Under the pieces are notes generated by a model that was not told the origin of the DNA, did not search any database, and worked only from the letters and a program-made list of their open reading frames with translations. A stretch of DNA of 48,716 bases from an uncultured Dialister sp. (GTDB lineage Bacteria; Bacillota; Negativicutes; Veillonellales; Dialisteraceae), in contig UQYL01000011.1 in NCBI GenBank assembly GCA_900545365.1, positions 1 through 48,716 of the forward strand, given 5' to 3'. A program made the position numbers and the translations under genes. Below, piece by piece: positions 25,543 through 34,441 of this stretch (position 1 is its first letter; each line of letters starts with the position of its first letter).

Positions 25543-26802
25543 TTACTGTTTCGCGCCGGTCTTTTTCATGGCTCTGGCGATCTTGGCGGCCAGTCCGGTA
25601 ATCTCCGATTTCGATACGGAGCAGACCGCGAGGCGGATGCCTTTCTTCAGCGGTACGAGGAATACCCGTTCTTCTTTTTCCAGGGTATCGCATACGACCT
25701 TGGAACCTTCCATGGGGATGGTGATGAAGAAGCCAGAAATGTAGGGCACGTATTTCACGCCTGCTTCGTCCGCTTCCTTCATGAAGATCGCAGCCCGTTC
25801 CTGGATGAGCTTAAAGTATTTCGCCCGTTCCGCGTCGAGTTCTTTCACTTCTTCCGGATCGGCGCAGATGGAGGCCATGGCTTTCATGGCGGCGCTGTTG
25901 GAGTTGGACCAGCAGGCGCGGCTGCTGTACTGGTTGATGTCCACGAATTCCTGCGCCACGTCTTCGTCGGAGGTGATGCAGATCATCGCGCCGATGCGCT
26001 GGCCGTAGAGGGTGAAGCCCTTGGACAGGGTGTAGGCCACGATGGTGAGAACATTTTTCGGCAGGTTTTCAAATTTCTTAAAGAACGTGCGGCATGCTTC
26101 TTTTTCGCCGCTGTAGTCGAGGTAAGCCACGTCCGCCACAAGGATGATGTTCTTGTCTTTTCCTTCGACGGCTTTCGCGCAGAAGTCCGCCACAGCTCCC
26201 CATTCGTCATCGCTCATGCAGTAGCCCGTGGGGTTGTTGGCGATGCCGTTCAGGATGATGACCGTATTGTACTGTTTTTCCACGAGGTCGGTCACATTTT
26301 CCTTGAAGCTCTCCATATTGAAATGGCCGTCTTCGGTGAGGAAGGAGAAGGTGCGCACTTTGCGGCCCGCGTCGATCATGACGCTGTCATAAGCGCCCCA
26401 GTGCCAGTCGGTGATGAGTACTTCATCGCCGGGGGAGGAGTAGTTGTGCACGGCGTGGTGGAGCGCGCCGGTGCCGCCGCTCGTGGAGAGGGCGCGGATG
26501 TATCCCTGCGGACGGGACTGACCGAAGCACTGGTCGATGCAGTCTTCGAGGAAATCCGGATAGCCCTGGATCGGCGCATAGGCTACGATCTCGCGGGGCA
26601 TGAGGCGTTTGTACGCTCTCTGGATGACGTCGAGCATGACGAGCTGGCCGTCTTCGTCCAGAATGGAGCCGACGGTGCCGTTGATGACCTTGTCTTTCCC
26701 GATCTTTTCCGCCAGAGCGTTCGCTCTGTTATTTGCCGCGAAAATATTATCTTCTGCGTTTTTGCCTTTTGCCTGCATGGCTGCCACGCTGTATTTTGCC
26801 AT
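25543..26802 (-). CDS. Pyridoxal-phosphate aminotransferase, class I/II
   Basis: Fold-type I PLP enzyme of about 419 residues, of the aspartate/aromatic aminotransferase kind. STSGGTGALHHAV forms the phosphate-binding turn, LNGIANNPTGY holds the Asn that contacts PLP, VADVAYLDYSG the Asp/Tyr pair, and AYTLSKGFTLYGQR the Schiff-base Lys. The C-terminal RLAVCSVSK carries the substrate-carboxylate Arg. GGAGG lies 7 bases before the ATG at 26802. Monocistronic with its own promoter and terminator. The amino-group donor cannot be settled from sequence; aspartate or aromatic amino acids are likely. Confidence 0.92.
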   Translation of the reverse strand: MAKYSVAAMQAKGKNAEDNIFAANNRANALAEKIGKDKVINGTVGSILDEDGQLVMLDVIQRAYKRLMPREIVAYAPIQGYPDFLEDCIDQCFGQSRPQGYIRALSTSGGTGALHHAVHNYSSPGDEVLITDWHWGAYDSVMIDAGRKVRTFSFLTEDGHFNMESFKENVTDLVEKQYNTVIILNGIANNPTGYCMSDDEWGAVADFCAKAVEGKDKNIILVADVAYLDYSGEKEACRTFFKKFENLPKNVLTIVAYTLSKGFTLYGQRIGAMICITSDEDVAQEFVDINQYSSRACWSNSNSAAMKAMASICADPEEVKELDAERAKYFKLIQERAAIFMKEADEAGVKYVPYISGFFITIPMEGSKVVCDTLEKEERVFLVPLKKGIRLAVCSVSKSEITGLAAKIARAMKKTGAKQ

Positions 26803-26874
26803 GTCGCTTCCTCCTGTACAGTTCTCAATAATCGTATACTTCAATTTGCATTTTGCGCAAATAGCGCCAAATTT

Positions 26875-26903
26875 ATTTTACAAAAAATGTACGCCGTTTT
26901 CAA
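26875..26903 (-). promoter_or_regulatory. Aminotransferase promoter
   Basis: Minus-strand TTGAAA, 17-base spacer, TAAAAT, about 75 bases before the start codon. Confidence 0.75.
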
Positions 26904-26923
26904 TAAAAATCAACAAGCCATAG

Positions 26924-26947
26924 AAAAAAGACCGGTTCTCCGGTCTT
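26924..26947 (-). terminator. Terminator of the ggt/URO-D-like operon
   Basis: Minus-strand stem AAGACCGG/CCGGTCTT with an AGAA loop and a T tract, 7 bases beyond the stop at 26954. Confidence 0.9.
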
Positions 26948-26953
26948 TCTCCA

Positions 26954-27919
26954 TCAGCGGATATTCATTTTTTCTCCGATCTCCTGCGCGGCCCGGCGGA
27001 AAAAGGCGCTCATGCCTTCCCGCGGCTGGATGGAAGCGCCCGCGGAGAGGATGAGGCCCCGTCCGCCGGTCTCTTTCACCGCCCGCCAGATATCCCGCTC
27101 CACGGCATTTCTCTGGCCGAATTCCAGGGAACGCCGGGAGACGCCGGCCATGACGCATTTCCCTGTGAGCGCCCGCGCCTCGGCGAGCTCCGGCAGGGAC
27201 TGAGAGGCGTCCCAGGAGAAGATCTGCGCCGGATATTTGCGGAGCAGCGGAAACATGCAGTTCGTCTCGCCCGCCCGGAGCACATTGCACCAGCCGGAAG
27301 AAGCGGAGAGCACCGCCAGATCGTAAGGCGCGCCGTATTCGCGGTAGAAATTTTCATCCACGATCTCGTAATCCGCGTAGGGCGCCTCAAAAAAGATGCC
27401 GTCCGCGCCGAGCTCGATCACCCGCTGCACCAGCGCGCAGGAGGTCTCCGTCACGGTGCGGAGCGCTTCTTTCACCATGGCTCCCGCGCCGCGGCGGATG
27501 TCTTCCCGCACGTGGAATCCGAGGCGGAAGACCGTCGCGAGCGGGCTCATGACGCGGAAGAGCACCGGCGCGCCGTCTTCCTTCCCGCCGAGGATGAGTT
27601 TCAGCGCTTCCTGCTCCCGAGCGAGAGCGCCTCCATTGACGGAGCTCCCGGAAAGGCGCGCCCAGTCTTCCGGGTCGGTGACATAGGCGACGCCGCCGAC
27701 TTTCGTGAATCCCGGCGCGATGTAGTCTTCCGAACTGTACGCCGTGCCGTTCACCGTGACGAGAAGATCCCCGTCCCATTCTTTCTGGAAATCCAGCGCC
27801 AGCCCCGCATGGATCTCCGCGCTCTCCGGCTCCGTCAGGCCGGGGCCCCAGAATGCATAGGGCAGCCGGTCCGGTCTTTCTCCCGCGATCGCCGCGGCGA
27901 TCCGCTCCTTTTTATTCAT
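26954..27919 (-). CDS. Uroporphyrinogen decarboxylase-family protein
   Basis: A 321-residue TIM-barrel protein of the URO-D/MtaA group. It starts MNKKERIAAAIAGERPDRLPY, the usual opening of this group, and has FRVMSPLATVFRLG, ELGADGIFFEAPYADYE, TNCMFPLLRKYP and a C-terminal GLILSAGASIQP in the expected order. No other heme or cobamide gene is nearby, so a true decarboxylase is unlikely; corrinoid-type methyltransferases share the fold, but the zinc-binding His/Cys set is not clear. GGAGG precedes the ATG, 24 bases after the gamma-glutamyltransferase stop, so the two form an operon. Confidence 0.83.
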   Translation of the reverse strand: MNKKERIAAAIAGERPDRLPYAFWGPGLTEPESAEIHAGLALDFQKEWDGDLLVTVNGTAYSSEDYIAPGFTKVGGVAYVTDPEDWARLSGSSVNGGALAREQEALKLILGGKEDGAPVLFRVMSPLATVFRLGFHVREDIRRGAGAMVKEALRTVTETSCALVQRVIELGADGIFFEAPYADYEIVDENFYREYGAPYDLAVLSASSGWCNVLRAGETNCMFPLLRKYPAQIFSWDASQSLPELAEARALTGKCVMAGVSRRSLEFGQRNAVERDIWRAVKETGGRGLILSAGASIQPREGMSAFFRRAAQEIGEKMNIR

Positions 27920-27943
27920 CGTCCGCCTCCGTTTTCCGCCGCT

Positions 27944-29566
27944 TTACCAGGCCGCGGCCACACCGTCGGCCCGCGGTTCCGTCGCGCCGGCGAGCACGCC
28001 TTCTTCATTTCTCCAGATGATCTCGCCCCGGCCGAATTCGGACATGTCGTCGAGGATGCGGATCTCATGGCCCATCATGCGGAGCTGCTCCACCGCCTGA
28101 AGAGACAGGCCCGGCTCCACGTCGAAATGGAGGCCCCCCGTCCACTGCCAGCGCGGCGCGTCGAGCGCTTCCTGCGGATTCATGTGGAAATCAATGACAT
28201 TCGTAATGACCTGTAAATGCCCCTGAGGCTGCATAAAGCCGCCCATGACGCCGAAGGGCCCCACCGCGCGGCCTTCCTTCGTGAGGAAGCCCGGAATGAT
28301 GGTATGGTACGTCCTCTTGTGCGGCGCGATGCAGTTCACGTGCTCTTTATTGAGATTGAAATTGAAGCCCCGGTTCTGGATAGCGATGCCGTATCCCGGC
28401 ACGACCACGCCGCTGCCGAAGCCGCAGTAATTGCTCTGGATGTAGGAGACCATATTCCCTTCCCCGTCAGCCGTGCAGAGGTAGACCGTGCCGCCGCAGT
28501 TCGGGTCGCCGGAATGCGGCATGAGAGCGCGTCCGGTGATCTCCGCGCGGCGCGCCGCGCCGTACCGGTCGGAGAGAAGCGACGCCACGGAGACATTCAT
28601 GTATTTCGGGTCGGTGATGTACCGGTCTCCGTCGGCAAAGGCCATCTTCATCGCCTCGAACTGGCGGTGCAGGGTCTCCGCGCAGTCTCTTTCCTTGAAA
28701 TCCAGCCCTTTCAGGATATTGAGCGCCATGAGCGGCACGATGCCGTGGCCGTTCGGCGGGAGCTCCCACACGTCATAGCCGCGGTAATTGACAGACACCG
28801 GCTCCACCCAGAGGGGCGACCATTCCGCATAGTCTTCCTTTCTCACGAGGCCGCCGGTCTCTCTGGAGAAGGCGTCGATGGCGTCGGCGATCTCCCCGCG
28901 GTAGAAGCTCTCACATTCGCTGTCACGGAGCTTCTCCAGCGTCTTCGCGTGGTCGGGGAGCTTCATCATCTCTCCCGCCCGGGGCGTGCGCCCGTCGTTC
29001 AGGAAAGTCTCGAACCATCCGGCGAGAGCTTTATCGTCTTTCAGCGAAAGCAGCTCCTCATATTCCCGCCGCCACGTGTTCGCCACGAAGGAAGAAACGG
29101 GATAGCCGTTCCGTGCGTAATCAATGGCCGGTTCAAAGAGCTCGCCGAAAGGCAGCTTCCCGAAGCGCCGGGACAGACTGATCCACGCCGCGGGAGCGCC
29201 GGAAACAGTGACGGGCATCCAGCCGCGCTTGGGCATCGCCTCAAAGCCTTTTTTCCGGATCGCCTCCGGCGTCGCCGCCTGCGGGGCCCAGCCGCTGGAA
29301 TTCAGGCCGTACATTTTGTCCTTCATCCACACGATGGCAAAGGCGTCCGCGCCGATGCCGTTCGATACAGGCTCCACCACGGTGAGACAGATCGCCGTCG
29401 CGATGGCCGCGTCCACGGCGTTGCCGCCTTTCCGCAGCATCGCCAGCCCCGCCTGGGCCGCCAGCTGCGAAGCGGTGCACACCATGCCCCGCGAACCATA
29501 GACGACGCTTCTCCTCGACGGATAGCGGTAATGCTGCTCATCTGCATGAAATTTCAGTTCTCTCAT
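27944..29566 (-). CDS. Gamma-glutamyltransferase-family protein (cytoplasmic type)
   Basis: A 540-residue Ntn-hydrolase-fold proenzyme. Residues 22-60 (GSRGMVCTASQLAAQAGLAMLRKGGNAVDAA) and PVTVSGAPAAW are family signatures. The self-cleavage site should be the Thr of CGGTVYLCTAD, whose preceding residues differ from the classical GGTTHLS form but resemble YwrD-like proteins. There is no signal peptide, unlike secreted Ggt, so it probably acts in the cytoplasm on gamma-glutamyl compounds or related amides. AAGGAGGAG lies directly before the ATG. First gene of a two-gene operon with the URO-D-like gene. Confidence 0.88.
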   Translation of the reverse strand: MRELKFHADEQHYRYPSRRSVVYGSRGMVCTASQLAAQAGLAMLRKGGNAVDAAIATAICLTVVEPVSNGIGADAFAIVWMKDKMYGLNSSGWAPQAATPEAIRKKGFEAMPKRGWMPVTVSGAPAAWISLSRRFGKLPFGELFEPAIDYARNGYPVSSFVANTWRREYEELLSLKDDKALAGWFETFLNDGRTPRAGEMMKLPDHAKTLEKLRDSECESFYRGEIADAIDAFSRETGGLVRKEDYAEWSPLWVEPVSVNYRGYDVWELPPNGHGIVPLMALNILKGLDFKERDCAETLHRQFEAMKMAFADGDRYITDPKYMNVSVASLLSDRYGAARRAEITGRALMPHSGDPNCGGTVYLCTADGEGNMVSYIQSNYCGFGSGVVVPGYGIAIQNRGFNFNLNKEHVNCIAPHKRTYHTIIPGFLTKEGRAVGPFGVMGGFMQPQGHLQVITNVIDFHMNPQEALDAPRWQWTGGLHFDVEPGLSLQAVEQLRMMGHEIRILDDMSEFGRGEIIWRNEEGVLAGATEPRADGVAAAW

Positions 29567-29628
29567 TTGCTCCTCCTTATGAAAGGCCTGCCGGAAAGAG
29601 ACAGGCGCTGCCCCGTGATCCTTTTCCC

Positions 29629-29637
29629 ATTATAGCA
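29629..29637 (-). promoter_or_regulatory. Extended -10 promoter for the ggt-like operon
   Basis: Minus-strand TGC-TATAAT about 63 bases before the start codon; no consensus -35. Confidence 0.6.
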
Positions 29638-29718
29638 AATGCCGGTCGCTCCGGCGAAAATCTCATTTTTTCTTCGGCGTTTTTATCGGCGGCCCCGCGT
29701 TTTCCCGCAGAAAAATTC

Positions 29719-29747
29719 TTGCCAAATGAAAATCTCTGTGTTAAAAT
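29719..29747 (+). promoter_or_regulatory. Promoter of the leuCDB leader
   Basis: TTGCCA, 17-base spacer, TAAAAT, immediately upstream of the leucine T-box. Confidence 0.85.
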
Positions 29748-29753
29748 TTCAAC

Positions 29754-30101
29754 CAATATCACAGAAATGCACAGAAGAGAACCAGTACCTTCTGCCGAAG
29801 GCAAAGAGAGCCGCGGGCCGGTGCGACGCGGTACGGAGACAGAAGCGAACTCATCTCAGAGCAGCCCGCTGAAATACAGGTAGGCGGCGCCGGAACCTTC
29901 CGTTACAGAGGTGGTCACTGACCGCAGAGTGCGCGCCTCCCGGCGTGAAATAGAGTGGTAACGCGAAGCTTTCGTCTCTTGTATGGCGAAAGTTTTTTTA
30001 TTTCTCATGCTCTCTCAGGACCGTCAAGTGTCCGGCACAGCCGGAAATCAGAGTGGTACCGCGGGTTCCCCGTCTCTCATCAGGAGGCGGGGCCCTTTTT
30101 A
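29754..30101 (+). promoter_or_regulatory. T-box riboswitch, specifier CUC (tRNA-Leu), with two terminator modules
   Basis: Stem I has AGTA (29784-29787) and AGAGAG (29805-29810). The specifier loop CGAA-CTC-A between CAGAAG and TCTC places Leu codon CUC at 29850-29852. Module 1: UGGUAAC bulge within 29953-29965, then terminator 29969-29999 (CTTTCG/CGAAAG, seven T). Module 2: UGGUACC at about 30054-30060, then terminator 30068-30101 (9-bp stem, five T). UGGU in both matches A73 of tRNA-Leu. Only about 50 bases separate the modules, too few for a second Stem I, so one sensor faces two decision points before leuC. Confidence 0.9.
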
Positions 30102-30153
30102 TTTTCACATATCTCTCCCTCCGGGGACTGATATACATAAAGGAGGAATTGTA

Positions 30154-31413
30154 ATGGGAATGACAATGACGCAAAAGATTATGGCCGCCCATGCGGGAAA
30201 AGATTCCGTCAAGGCCGGCGATCTCATTTACTGTACGCTGGACATGACGCTCGCCAACGACATCACGGCCCCGCCGTCGATCAAGGAATTTGAAAAGATC
30301 GGCTGCCCCGTCTTCGACCGCACGAAGATCGCTCTCGTGCCCGACCATTTCACGCCGAATAAGGACATCAAATCGGCAGGCCTCGCCAAGATCGTCCGCG
30401 ACTTCGCGAAAAAGCACGACATCGAACACTATTACGAAGTGGGCCGCGTGGGCATCGAACACGTGCTCCTGCCGGAACAGGGCCTCGTCGCGCCTGGCAT
30501 GATGGTCATCGGCGCTGACTCTCACACCTGCACCTACGGCGCGCTGGGCGCATTCGCCACCGGCGTGGGCTCCACCGACCTGGGCGTCGCCATGGCGACG
30601 GGCGAAGCGTGGTTCAAAGTCCCCGACGCCATCCGGATCGTCCTCACCGGCACGAAGCCGGAAGACGTCACAGGCAAGGACGTCATCCTCACGCTGATCG
30701 GCATGATCGGCGTATCCGGCGCTCTCTATCAGTCTCTTGAATTCACCGGCCCCGGCGTGGCGCAGCTCTCCATGGCGGACCGCTTCTCCATCGCCAATAT
30801 GGCCATCGAGGCGGGCGCGAAGAACGGCATTTTCCCGGTGGACGCGCGCACCATCGCCTATGAAAAGGGCCGCGTGAACCATCCCTATGAAATTTACGAA
30901 GCCGACCCGGACGCGTCCTACGCGCGCACCATCGAGATCGATCTCTCGAAACTCGCGCCGGTCGTCGCCTTCCCCCACCTGCCGGAAAATACGAAGGTCG
31001 TGGGCACATTCGGCGAGATCCCCATCGATCAGGTCATCATCGGTTCCTGCACGAACGGCCGTCTGGAAGATCTGGCCATCGCGGCGCGCATTTTTGAAGG
31101 ACACAAAGTCGCGCCCTCCGTGCGGTGCATCGTCATCCCCGGTTCGCAGCAGGTCTACCGCGACGCCATGAAGGCGGGATACATCGACACCTTCATCGAA
31201 GCGGGCTGCGCCGTTTCCACGCCGACCTGCGGCCCGTGCCTGGGCGGATACATGGGCATCATGACCGCCGGCGAACGGTGCGTCTCCACGACGAACCGCA
31301 ATTTCCGCGGCCGCATGGGCCACGTAGACAGCGAAGTATACCTCGCAGGCCCGCAGACAGCGGCGGCCAGCGCGATTATGGGCAGAATCGCTGCCCCGAA
31401 GGAGGTCATCTAA
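30154..31413 (+). CDS. leuC: 3-isopropylmalate dehydratase, large subunit
   Basis: Aconitase-family subunit of 419 residues that isomerises 2-isopropylmalate to 3-isopropylmalate in leucine synthesis together with LeuD. The 4Fe-4S ligands appear as the Cys in GSCTNGR and the Cys pair in CGPCLGGYMG. ADSHTCTYGALGAFATGVG is the substrate-site segment. The short form matches the archaeal/anaerobe LeuC type. AGGAGG lies 8 bases before the ATG at 30154, while the open frame extending to 29983 is T-box RNA. One base separates its stop from the leuD start. leuA is not in the window. Confidence 0.96.
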   Translation: MGMTMTQKIMAAHAGKDSVKAGDLIYCTLDMTLANDITAPPSIKEFEKIGCPVFDRTKIALVPDHFTPNKDIKSAGLAKIVRDFAKKHDIEHYYEVGRVGIEHVLLPEQGLVAPGMMVIGADSHTCTYGALGAFATGVGSTDLGVAMATGEAWFKVPDAIRIVLTGTKPEDVTGKDVILTLIGMIGVSGALYQSLEFTGPGVAQLSMADRFSIANMAIEAGAKNGIFPVDARTIAYEKGRVNHPYEIYEADPDASYARTIEIDLSKLAPVVAFPHLPENTKVVGTFGEIPIDQVIIGSCTNGRLEDLAIAARIFEGHKVAPSVRCIVIPGSQQVYRDAMKAGYIDTFIEAGCAVSTPTCGPCLGGYMGIMTAGERCVSTTNRNFRGRMGHVDSEVYLAGPQTAAASAIMGRIAAPKEVI

Positions 31414-31414
31414 T

Positions 31415-31909
31415 ATGGCGATCGAAGGAAAAGTCTGGCGCTACGGCGACAATATCGATACGGACGTCATCATTCCCGCAAGATATCTGAATTCATTTGA
31501 CCCGAAAGAACTGGCTTCCCACTGCATGGTGGACATCGACGAGAGCTTCGCCCGGAACGTACAGGAAGGCGACATCATGGTGGGCGGCCGCAATTTCGGC
31601 TGCGGCTCTTCCCGCGAGCACGCTCCCATCGCCATCAAGGCATCGGGCATTCCCGTCATCGTGGCGGCGAGCTTCGCCCGCATCTTTTACCGCAACGGCA
31701 TCAATGTGGGCCTGCCCCTTCTGGAGATCGGCGACGACGTAGAAAAGATCCATGCCGGAGACCGCCTCCGCATCGACCTTGCCGAAGGGCGCATCGAAAA
31801 TCTCACCACCGGCGATGTCTTCCAGGCGCCGCCGCTTCCCGGCTTTGTGCAGGATATCGCCAAAGCGGGCGGACTCATCAATTATGTAAAGGAGAAAAAG
31901 CAGAAATGA
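31415..31909 (+). CDS. leuD: 3-isopropylmalate dehydratase, small subunit
   Basis: A 164-residue swivel-domain partner of LeuC. GRNFGCGSSREHAPIA is the diagnostic substrate-binding loop; DTDVIIPARYLN at the N-terminus is also typical. Its length fits the short LeuD that pairs with the short LeuC. GGAGG at the end of leuC serves as its ribosome site, and its stop overlaps the leuB start as ATGA, so the three genes are translationally linked. Confidence 0.96.
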   Translation: MAIEGKVWRYGDNIDTDVIIPARYLNSFDPKELASHCMVDIDESFARNVQEGDIMVGGRNFGCGSSREHAPIAIKASGIPVIVAASFARIFYRNGINVGLPLLEIGDDVEKIHAGDRLRIDLAEGRIENLTTGDVFQAPPLPGFVQDIAKAGGLINYVKEKKQK

Positions 31910-32976
31910 CAAAACATATCGTCGTCATCCCGGGAGACGGCATCGGGAAAGAAATCACGGATTCCGCCGTGGCCGTACTGAAAAAGATCGATGAGGTCTT
32001 CCATATCGGCCTCACTTTTGAATGGAAAGACGCCGGCGGCACGGCCTACGACCTCTTCGGCACGCCGCTGCCCGACGATACGGTGGAAGCGGCCAAAGCG
32101 GCGGACGCCGTCCTCTTCGGCTCCGTCGGCGGCGACCAGTGGGATCACCTTGCGCCGGAGCTCCGCCCGGAAAGGGCCATCCTCGGCCTGCGCAAGGCCC
32201 TCGGCCTCTATGTGAATCTCCGCCCCGTCAAAGTGATGGACGTGCTCGCCGAATATTCCCCGCTGAAAGAACACATCGCCCGCGGCACGGATCTTCTCAT
32301 TGTGCGTGAGCTCATCGGCGGTATCTACTTCGGCGACAAATGCGAATCGGAGATCAAAAACGGCGCGGAACGCGCATGGGATCTGGAAAACTACAGCGTT
32401 CCCGAAGTCGACCGCATCACCCGCTTCGCCATGACCGCCGCGAGAAAGCGCCGCGGCAAAGTTACCTCCGTCGATAAATCGAACGTTCTCGCCACGTCCC
32501 GTCTGTGGCGCCGCACCGTGACGGAGATCGCGAAAGAATACCCGGATATCGCCGTCGATCACCTCTATGTAGATAACTGCGCCATGCAGCTCGCCATCCA
32601 TCCGACCCAGTTCGACGTGATCGTCACCTCGAACCTCTTCGGGGACATCCTCTCCGACGAAGCGGCGGTCCTCTCCGGCTCCATCGGCATGCTCCCCTCC
32701 GCCTCCATCGGCGAGAGCACCAGCCTCTATGAACCGATCCACGGCTCCGCGCCGGATATCGCCGGACAGGGCATCGCCAATCCTTCGGCGACCATCCTCT
32801 CCGCGGCGATGCTCCTCCGGTATTCCCTCAATGAAGACGCCGCGGCGGACGCCATCGAAAAAGCGGTGGAAGCGGCTCTCGCCGACGGATACCGCACGCC
32901 CGATCTCTACCGGGAAGGATTCAAAAAGGTAGGCACCGCCGGCATGACGGACGCCGTTCTCGCCCACATCGGCTGA
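31906..32976 (+). CDS. leuB: 3-isopropylmalate dehydrogenase
   Basis: NAD-dependent oxidative decarboxylase of 356 residues that makes 2-oxoisocaproate, the keto precursor of leucine. VIPGDGIGKEI opens the chain, FGSVGGDQWDHL and ERAILGLRKALGLYVNLRPV bind substrate, and DNCAMQL with SNLFGDILSDEA gives the metal-binding Asp residues. Start overlaps leuD by 4 bases. Last gene of the T-box-controlled leuCDB operon, ending at a strong terminator. Together with the adjacent liv genes this segment handles both making and importing branched-chain amino acids. Confidence 0.97.
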   Translation: MTKHIVVIPGDGIGKEITDSAVAVLKKIDEVFHIGLTFEWKDAGGTAYDLFGTPLPDDTVEAAKAADAVLFGSVGGDQWDHLAPELRPERAILGLRKALGLYVNLRPVKVMDVLAEYSPLKEHIARGTDLLIVRELIGGIYFGDKCESEIKNGAERAWDLENYSVPEVDRITRFAMTAARKRRGKVTSVDKSNVLATSRLWRRTVTEIAKEYPDIAVDHLYVDNCAMQLAIHPTQFDVIVTSNLFGDILSDEAAVLSGSIGMLPSASIGESTSLYEPIHGSAPDIAGQGIANPSATILSAAMLLRYSLNEDAAADAIEKAVEAALADGYRTPDLYREGFKKVGTAGMTDAVLAHIG

Positions 32977-32997
32977 TTTCCCCAAAAAGAAGCACGC

Positions 32998-33034
32998 AAA
33001 AAGCATCAGGAAGCAAACGCCTGATGCTTTTTTT
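32998..33034. terminator. Terminator between leuB and the MATE gene
   Basis: Stem AAGCATCAGG/CCTGATGCTT with seven T on the plus strand and five on the minus strand, so it can end both converging transcripts. Confidence 0.9.
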
Positions 33035-33039
33035 ATGGT

Positions 33040-34380
33040 TTATTTCCGGCTCCCCCCGTATTTCCTTTCAATGAAGAAGAGCCGCCCCGCCAGGAAAAGC
33101 GCCGAGCAGCCCACGCCGATGTCGAGCCCCTGCCAGTAGGAGAGAGCCCCGTGGCCCGCGATGTGGTCAAGAGCGAGCCCCGCGGGGAAGCACACGCCCC
33201 AGTACGCGGCCATCATGAGCATGAACGGCACTTTCGCGTCCTTGTAGCCGCGGAGGATCCCCTGAATGGGTGCGGCCACCGCGTCGAAGCACTGCCACCC
33301 CGCGCAGTAAATCAGGAAGATGCCTGCCGCCGCGGCGACGCCCGCGTCTTCCGTATACAGCCCGGCGATAAGTCCCCGCCCGGCGATCGTCACGCCCGCC
33401 GTCACGAGCGCGCAGAACAGCGCCGCCGACAGCCCGGCCTTCCGGAAAGCCCGCACCCGGTCAAAGCGCCCCGCCCCGGCCTCCACCCCGATCAGGATGG
33501 TGAGCGCCATGGAAAAGGACAGCGGCAGCATGTAAATAACGCCGGAAAAATTGATCGCCGCCTGATGCGCCGCCAGCACGTCCGTGCCGAACCGGGCGAT
33601 GAAAATGACGATGAATCCGAACAGGCTCGACTCCATGAACATGCCGAAGCCGTTCGGCAGGCCGATCCCCAGAAATTCCTTCCACGACGCGAGGCGCATG
33701 CGGCAGCTCCCGAAGATCTCCCTGCCCATAAATACGGGGTCCTTCATCACCACGGCAAGGAACATCGCGAGCAGGATCAGATAGGTCAGCGCCGTAGCAA
33801 TGCCCGCGCCGATGCCGCCCATGCGGGGCACGCCGAAATTCCCGAAAATGAAAAGATAATTCAGGAACGCGTCGATGGGAAGCGCCAGCAGGAAAAGGCG
33901 CATGGAGATGGACGTGCCGCCAACCGTATCGGTGAGGCTCCGCATGACCATGACGGGCGTCTCGAAAAAGACCGCCGCCGTCATGGCGAGCAGGTAGTAC
34001 CGGGCGATATGTTCCACTTCCGGCTCGAGGCGCATCGCCGCCAGCACCGGATCGATGGCCGCCGCGTAGATCCCCGCGAAAAGGACAGACAAAAGGAGCC
34101 CCACACAGAAGCCGGTGCGCATCGTTTCCGGAATGGCCGCCGTTTCCTTTTTTCCCAGATGCTGGGCGATCATGGGCGTCGCCGCGGCGAGCACCCCTGT
34201 CGTCGCCACGAGGATGGGCATGAACAGGCTCGCTCCCACAGACACCCCCGCCAGATCGACTTTCCCCGCGTGGCCGGACATGGCGGTATCGAGGAAATTC
34301 ATCCCTACCGTAGAGAGCTGCGCGATCAGGATGGGGACCATCACGGAGATCAATTTCCGCAGCACCGGAGACAGTCTCAT
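33040..34380 (-). CDS. MATE-family multidrug efflux pump
   Basis: Cation-coupled exporter of 446 residues with 12 membrane helices in two homologous halves. The first helix region, LIAQLSTVGMNFLDTAMSGHAG, is the NorM-type signature containing the conserved Asp, and the second half begins near GLPNGFGMFMES. Likely exports cationic drugs or metabolites using sodium or protons. AAAGGAGG precedes the ATG. It lies 61 bases after the transaldolase gene with a terminator between, so it may be expressed separately. Confidence 0.92.
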   Translation of the reverse strand: MRLSPVLRKLISVMVPILIAQLSTVGMNFLDTAMSGHAGKVDLAGVSVGASLFMPILVATTGVLAAATPMIAQHLGKKETAAIPETMRTGFCVGLLLSVLFAGIYAAAIDPVLAAMRLEPEVEHIARYYLLAMTAAVFFETPVMVMRSLTDTVGGTSISMRLFLLALPIDAFLNYLFIFGNFGVPRMGGIGAGIATALTYLILLAMFLAVVMKDPVFMGREIFGSCRMRLASWKEFLGIGLPNGFGMFMESSLFGFIVIFIARFGTDVLAAHQAAINFSGVIYMLPLSFSMALTILIGVEAGAGRFDRVRAFRKAGLSAALFCALVTAGVTIAGRGLIAGLYTEDAGVAAAAGIFLIYCAGWQCFDAVAAPIQGILRGYKDAKVPFMLMMAAYWGVCFPAGLALDHIAGHGALSYWQGLDIGVGCSALFLAGRLFFIERKYGGSRK

Positions 34381-34410
34381 GGTTCCTCCTTTCTTTCAAA
34401 TACGCAAAAG

Positions 34411-34428
34411 AAAAAGGCGCCTCGCGCC
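34411..34428 (-). terminator. Terminator after the transaldolase gene
   Basis: Minus-strand stem GGCGC/GCGCC with a GAG loop and five T. Short, so readthrough into the MATE gene is possible. Confidence 0.6.
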
Positions 34429-34441
34429 CTCTTCCTCATTT

